A DNA stretch of 26,384 bases, taken from the NCBI GenBank assembly GCA_036387315.1, contig DASVTY010000068.1:1-26384 (forward strand). The letters are read 5' to 3'. A program made the translations under genes and the position numbers. Shown piece after piece: positions 22,346 to 26,384 of this stretch. Under the pieces are notes generated by a model. That model was not told the DNA's origin. It searched no databases and saw only the letters and a program-made list of their open reading frames with translations. The stretch comes from JALZCH01 sp036387315 (GTDB taxonomy: Bacteria > Acidobacteriota > Blastocatellia > Pyrinomonadales > Pyrinomonadaceae). The stretch's first letter is position 1. Every line of letters begins with the position of its first letter.

Positions 22346-23851
22346 CTAAAAAATGAGACGACGGCGCAGCCTGCTAACGGCTAGAACCGTTCCGAACAGG
22401 AAAAAACAGGTGCGAATCGGCGGACGAACCGAACCGAGCGAACCCGGCTCTTTCATCCCCGAAATAACAAACGCGATTATTCCGGCAGTCGCACCCAGAG
22501 CCAGAGCAAAGAGCAGCCGGTCGCGCGAAGTCATCGTTTTTAAACATTCAAATAATATGACGAGAATCAGAAGGCAAAAAACGATTCCGCCCGGAACGCC
22601 GATTTCCGCCGTTATATGAGCGAAAACGTTATGAACCGGATTTGGAAATACCTGGCTGACAAATATATCCGTCTCGTCGTATCTGGTCATATTCGAGCGA
22701 TAGCCGTTCAACCCGACGCCGACAATTGCGTTGTCTTCAATTATTCGGACGGCGGTTTCCATCAAAGGCACGCGAATCAAAGCCGATCCCTGATCGTCTT
22801 CGGTTAAACGGTCGTAAATTCTGCCCGCAAACGGAGCCAGCAGAAGCGACGCGAAAACGACGACGCCAAGAACGGAAATGAAATAGCTCTTTCTTTCAAT
22901 CGCCGAAAGCCGATACCAGCCGAATAAAACAAGCAGCATTAAAGCCGCCAAAAGCGAAATCCAGCTTCCTCTCGCCAGCGAAAGTATAACGGCGACAATT
23001 CCTGCAAAAGCTGCCGTTAACAAAACAATTTTGCGCAGCGATTTAAAAATTTTCACGCGGCAAATCACCGGCGCAATGACAATCGGAACGAGCGTCGAAA
23101 CAACCCAAGCCATTTCCGTCGGAGTTCGGAGAAAAGCCGGAACGCGCGACATCGCGATGCTCTGCGTGCCGAGCAGTTCTTCTTCAGTCCCGGTTCCGAA
23201 AAACGCCAGATTCATCGGAAATTCAATCGTGTATTGCGACAAAGCGACGAATCCGGTAAATAAAAGCCCGATTGCGATTCCGATTACTAATTGAATTAGT
23301 CTTTCCCGTTCGCCAAAGTGCGAAGCAATGACAACGGCGATTAAAATCGAAGTTAAAAACGACCACACCGAAAACCAGCCGAGCAGCGTCGAACCGCCGT
23401 AAATGACCGACGCGACGGCGCAAATCAAAAGCGCGGCAAGCAAAATCGAAAACGCGGTCGGAAACAATTTTTCTCTAATGTCGTCCTGATAATCGAATTG
23501 GTCGTAAACGAGTAAAATCAATCCGGTCAACAACGTCAGCGACAGATTAAAGCCCGAAGGGTCTTCGATTTCATCTATCTTGTAAAGATTCAGCTCGCCT
23601 TTGAAAAAAAACGAGGCGATAAAAGCAAAACGAACAACCGCAATCACCGGCAATTCCAGAACAAAGCAGGCGATTCCGACAATTGCGGCGATAACCGTCG
23701 CGCCAATCAAAAGAGCTTGCGAACCGGAACCGCCGCCGATTGAAGCGACGGCTGCGCCGAGAAGGCAGGCTGTTAAAATCAGCAAACAAACCGCCGCAAC
23801 GGGCAGCATCGCCGCAAATGTTATTGTTTTTTCGTCCGCGCTTGCTTTCAT
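22346..23851 (-). CDS. O-antigen ligase/polymerase-type membrane protein (Wzy-like)
   Basis: A 501-residue protein with about 12 hydrophobic segments. The hallmark of the Wzy/ligase superfamily is a large periplasmic loop (about 345-415) between late helices; here it includes VGVGLNGYR (377-385) and PVHNVFAHITAEIGVPGG (405-422), with the conserved His at 407. SLARGSWISLL near 291, with R294, is the other signature. It would polymerise repeat units on the periplasmic face or transfer the polymer to an acceptor. The sequence alone cannot separate polymerase from ligase, but the neighbours (flippase, priming transferase, chain-length determinant) favour polymerase. It starts 11 nt after the stop of the priming transferase gene, implying one operon. 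Confidence 0.88.
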   Translation of the reverse strand: MKASADEKTITFAAMLPVAAVCLLILTACLLGAAVASIGGGSGSQALLIGATVIAAIVGIACFVLELPVIAVVRFAFIASFFFKGELNLYKIDEIEDPSGFNLSLTLLTGLILLVYDQFDYQDDIREKLFPTAFSILLAALLICAVASVIYGGSTLLGWFSVWSFLTSILIAVVIASHFGERERLIQLVIGIAIGLLFTGFVALSQYTIEFPMNLAFFGTGTEEELLGTQSIAMSRVPAFLRTPTEMAWVVSTLVPIVIAPVICRVKIFKSLRKIVLLTAAFAGIVAVILSLARGSWISLLAALMLLVLFGWYRLSAIERKSYFISVLGVVVFASLLLAPFAGRIYDRLTEDDQGSALIRVPLMETAVRIIEDNAIVGVGLNGYRSNMTRYDETDIFVSQVFPNPVHNVFAHITAEIGVPGGIVFCLLILVILFECLKTMTSRDRLLFALALGATAGIIAFVISGMKEPGSLGSVRPPIRTCFFLFGTVLAVSRLRRRLIF

Positions 23852-23862
23852 ATCGAAGCGTT

Positions 23863-25269
23863 CTACATCGCGCCGGTTCCGCGAACTACTGCCGGAATTG
23901 TTTTGAGTAAAATTTTAAAATCAAGAATCAAAGACCATTTATCAATGTATTCGAGGTCTTGCAGAATCCATTTATCAAAGCTCGTTTCGCTTCTCCCGGA
24001 AATCTGCCAGACGCAGGTAATTCCGGGTTTGACGCTAAAGCGGCGGTTAAACCACAATTTGTTGAATTTTTGAAAATCGCGTTCGGGCAGCGGGCGAGGT
24101 CCGACAAGCGATAAATCGCCGAGCAAAACATTGATTAGCTGCGGCAATTCGTCCAGACTTGTTTTTCGCAGCCATTTTCCAATCCACGTCACGCGCGGAT
24201 CGTTTTTGATTTTAAAAACCGGACCGTTTGCTTCGTTTAAAGCTTCGAGCTGGCTCTGCCGTTTGTCGGCATCTACGCACATCGTCCTGAACTTGTACAT
24301 TTTGAACCGCCGCTTGTTCAATCCGACGCGCTCCTGAATAAAGAAGACGGGACCTGAAGAGGTTAATTTAATAAGCAAAGCGATAATCAACAGCAATGGC
24401 GAGAGCAAAATCAACAAAACCAATGCTCCGGCGAAATCAATCGAGTTTTTGATGAACATTCGCCAATCGGCTTCCGGCGCGGTGTAAAGCGATAAAATCG
24501 GGGCTTCGCCGATTTCCCCGGTGACCGCGCGCGCCAGTCTCAGATTAAATAAATCCGAATACACGCGAACCGTGATTCCCTGTTCTTCAGCCGCCCGCGC
24601 GATTGAATCCATCTTGTCGTAAAAAGTTTTTATCGGCAGACAAAGAATTACTTCGTCAATCACGTTTTCGGCTAAAACCTGCGGAATCTGATCCAGATTG
24701 CCAAGCACTTCGGGGTCGTCAATGTCGTCAATAAACCCTGCAAAGTGATAACCGATTTCCGGTGTTTCCTTGATTAATTTGACGATTTTCTGCCCGCGAT
24801 TTCCGGCGCCGATGACGACGACAGAGCGCAGATTACGCCCGTGAAGTCGAAACTGAGTTAAAAGATTGCGTTTGACCAGCCGAATCGAAAAGAGCAGAAC
24901 AAAAGAGGTGAAGGCGAAAATGAGCAAAAATCTTTTTGGGAAAATATGCCATTCCGCCAGCAAAATCAAGGTCGCCAAAATCAAGCTACAGAACGTGACC
25001 GCCCGCAGAACGTCAACAAACTCGTCTTCCCAGTTCGCCAATCGTTTTGAGCGATACAGCCAAAACGAGGACAAAATGAACGCCCAGCTACCCAAAACGC
25101 CCGCAAAGAAAATCGAGCTGTCAACGCTCGGTGCGGAAATCGCCTGCCAAATGTAATCAACGCCTTCCGGTCCGCCGCGATAAAAAGCCAGCCACAGGGC
25201 AAAGGCAAGTGCGGTCAGGTCGAGCAGTTTATACACGAATACCAGAGAGGCTCTAATTCGCTCTTTCAT
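23863..25269 (-). CDS. Polyprenyl-phosphate sugar-1-phosphate transferase (WcaJ-type initiating enzyme)
   Basis: A 468-residue initiating enzyme of a Wzx/Wzy pathway that transfers hexose-1-phosphate from a UDP-sugar to undecaprenyl phosphate. The N-terminal part has four or five membrane helices (about 10-31, 53-71, 88-106, 111-129). A CoA-binding-like Rossmann segment (VVIGAGNRGQKIV, 151-163) follows, and then another membrane helix (about 277-300). The catalytic C-terminal domain has KLTSSGPVFFIQERVGLNKR, FKMYKFRTM (322-330), SLDELPQLINVLLGDLSLVGPRPL (371-394) and VKPGITCVWQISGR (413-426). The sugar could be Glc, Gal or a HexNAc. GAGGAA lies 6 nt before the ATG at 25269. A 78-nt spacer separates it from the chain-length determinant. 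Confidence 0.95.
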   Translation of the reverse strand: MKERIRASLVFVYKLLDLTALAFALWLAFYRGGPEGVDYIWQAISAPSVDSSIFFAGVLGSWAFILSSFWLYRSKRLANWEDEFVDVLRAVTFCSLILATLILLAEWHIFPKRFLLIFAFTSFVLLFSIRLVKRNLLTQFRLHGRNLRSVVVIGAGNRGQKIVKLIKETPEIGYHFAGFIDDIDDPEVLGNLDQIPQVLAENVIDEVILCLPIKTFYDKMDSIARAAEEQGITVRVYSDLFNLRLARAVTGEIGEAPILSLYTAPEADWRMFIKNSIDFAGALVLLILLSPLLLIIALLIKLTSSGPVFFIQERVGLNKRRFKMYKFRTMCVDADKRQSQLEALNEANGPVFKIKNDPRVTWIGKWLRKTSLDELPQLINVLLGDLSLVGPRPLPERDFQKFNKLWFNRRFSVKPGITCVWQISGRSETSFDKWILQDLEYIDKWSLILDFKILLKTIPAVVRGTGAM

Positions 25270-25347
25270 ATCGAATTCCTCGCTAAATTATTTTGTTTTA
25301 CGTTGATTTATAAAGTAGAAACGAGGCGCAGTTTTCAGTAATTTTTT

Positions 25348-26384
25348 CTACCAGCGATGTTTTTTTCTTTTTTTATCGGAGGCTGACGGCAGCGTCAGGC
25401 GTTCGGGCTTTGAAACTATCTTCATCGCCGGCGGTTCGATCACGGAAATAATTGCCAAAACCGGCAATCCCAAATGCTGCTCGATTGCGTAAGGCGAAGC
25501 GATCAAACCGTAATCCCCGGTTGTGGCTGTTAATTTATCCAGAACAATCGCGCTCGCAAAACCGGCAGCCGCGCCGACAAACATTAAAACGAGCAAATTT
25601 AACAACGTCTTTGGACTTTTCTGCTCGCCGTCGGTGCTCGGCGGGTCAACGATTCCGAAATTCATCACTTGCTCTTTGTTCAAAACCTGACTGATTTCGT
25701 TCTCGCGCGCCTTTTTTTGATAAAGCAAATAGGCTTCTTCATTAACGCTTCGCTCGCGTTCGAGACCGGCGCGATCAATGCTCCGGCTGTTGAGAAACGC
25801 GACTTCTTTGCGCAGTTTCGCGGCTTGCGACGACAGATTCTTTTCGCGTTCTTTGAGCGCCGCGAGGCTGGTTTGCGCGTTGGAAAGATCGCTTTCCAGC
25901 CTGCGCCGCAAATCGTTTAAAGCAAACGAGCGTTCCTGCGGCGGATTCGCCGTTTCCTGCGCGAGAGTCTTTTTCAATTGCTCGATGCGCTCTTCGGTTT
26001 CGCGGACAAACCGGCTGTTCGGCTGGTATTTTTGCAGATACTGCGTTTTTTGCTGCTCTAGCCGAATCAACTCTTCTTTCATCCGGTCGAGAGCCGAAAC
26101 GTATTTTGAGACTGACCCGGTTTGAATTTGTTCCGGCTGGTCGGCGATTTTTTCCTGTAAAGAGATGCTGCGCTTTTGGGTTTCTCCGATTTCCGTGCGG
26201 GTGGCGTTGATTTGCGCCTCCGTGTCGTAAAGCTGTTTGAGCAAAAGCTCGCGCTGAACGCCGATTTCGGCTCCGCTCACGCCGTTGCGAGCGTCGAACT
26301 GCTTGAGCGTGTTCGAGGCGGCATTTAATTTTTGATTAAACGTCTGAGTCTGTTCGTTAAAAACCTGCGCTGCCTGAGCCTTTT
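25348..26384 (-). CDS. Chain-length determinant / GumC-like polysaccharide co-polymerase, C-terminal part
   Basis: The frame is open to the right edge; the last 344 residues are visible. The protein has a long heptad-like helical region (rich in E, K, R, L, Q), as in the periplasmic stalk of Wzc/GumC proteins. A conserved PP-rich stretch before the last helix (MNFGIVDPPSTDGEQKSP) leads into a C-terminal membrane helix (LLNLLVLMFVGAAAGFASAIVL) and then about 60 residues ending in a basic tail. No Walker A or tyrosine-kinase domain follows, so the protein resembles a kinase-less PCP2a or GumC. It sets polymer length with Wzy. The N-terminal half and any partner kinase are outside the window. 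GTG at 26280 is an internal candidate only. Confidence 0.88.
   Translation of the reverse strand, partial: KAQAAQVFNEQTQTFNQKLNAASNTLKQFDARNGVSGAEIGVQRELLLKQLYDTEAQINATRTEIGETQKRSISLQEKIADQPEQIQTGSVSKYVSALDRMKEELIRLEQQKTQYLQKYQPNSRFVRETEERIEQLKKTLAQETANPPQERSFALNDLRRRLESDLSNAQTSLAALKEREKNLSSQAAKLRKEVAFLNSRSIDRAGLERERSVNEEAYLLYQKKARENEISQVLNKEQVMNFGIVDPPSTDGEQKSPKTLLNLLVLMFVGAAAGFASAIVLDKLTATTGDYGLIASPYAIEQHLGLPVLAIISVIEPPAMKIVSKPERLTLPSASDKKRKKHRW

Noticed and set aside
8814..26384. Exosortase / PEP-CTERM linked EPS system
   Set aside because: FemAB-like GNATs, a deacetylase and a GumC-like protein recall such clusters, but no exosortase gene or PEP-CTERM tail is visible in the window.

Overview
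The window reads as bacterial chromosome of middling GC content. The protein families and the repetitive intergenic palindromes suggest an environmental Gram-negative lineage. My best guess is Acidobacteriota (Blastocatellia / Pyrinomonadales-like), but this is impression rather than proof. No rRNA, tRNA, CRISPR array, transposase or phage gene was seen.

Left part, + strand (1-8621). The 3' end of a UDP-sugar 6-dehydrogenase is followed by a non-hydrolysing UDP-GlcNAc 2-epimerase (wecB type), so the precursor UDP-ManNAcA or a related uronic acid is a likely product. A 54-codon - strand gene (1499-1663) encodes a CxxC...CxxC zinc ribbon plus one membrane helix. Three secreted proteins follow: a 962-residue multidomain protein, a lamin-tail/NucA-type nuclease, and an OB-fold plus endonuclease/exonuclease/phosphatase nuclease. 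The last two genes are 8 nt apart and form an extracellular nuclease pair. Three intergenic spaces in or bordering this part (299-372, 4751-4846, 8654-8777) each hold a long inverted repeat built from short head-to-tail units. The third separates the convergent + and - strand blocks.

Right part, - strand (26384 down to 8814). This is a Wzx/Wzy-type exopolysaccharide cluster. In transcription order it encodes a chain-length determinant (cut by the window edge), a polyprenyl-phosphate sugar-1-phosphate transferase that starts the repeat unit, a Wzy/O-antigen ligase-type polymerase, a Wzx flippase, a GT4 glycosyltransferase, a CE4 polysaccharide deacetylase, an O-acyltransferase and a SAM methyltransferase. 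A good intrinsic terminator (16624-16659) ends this first unit. A second unit encodes a CDP-paratose 2-epimerase-like SDR, a WecG/TagA glycosyltransferase, a GH10 glycoside hydrolase, a CelD/FemAB-like GNAT, an unrecognised polytopic membrane protein, a second CelD-like GNAT and a GT2 glycosyltransferase. Perfect hairpins sit at several of the junctions.

Working model: the sugar is primed on undecaprenyl phosphate, extended by the GT4, WecG-type and GT2 enzymes, decorated or trimmed (deacetylation, O-acylation, possible methylation, GNAT modification, GH10 cleavage), flipped and polymerised. ManNAcA from the left-edge genes could be the WecG-type donor. The outer-membrane exporter and any separate tyrosine kinase would lie beyond the right edge. 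The least explained pieces are the 241-residue membrane protein between the two GNAT genes, the SDR whose catalytic Tyr position is Phe, the GH10 enzyme inside a biosynthetic operon, the small zinc-ribbon gene and the palindromic repeats. No stretch over 300 bases lacks a gene once the small gene at 1499-1663 is counted. I see nothing clear in 1664-1845 apart from possible promoter-like sequence.
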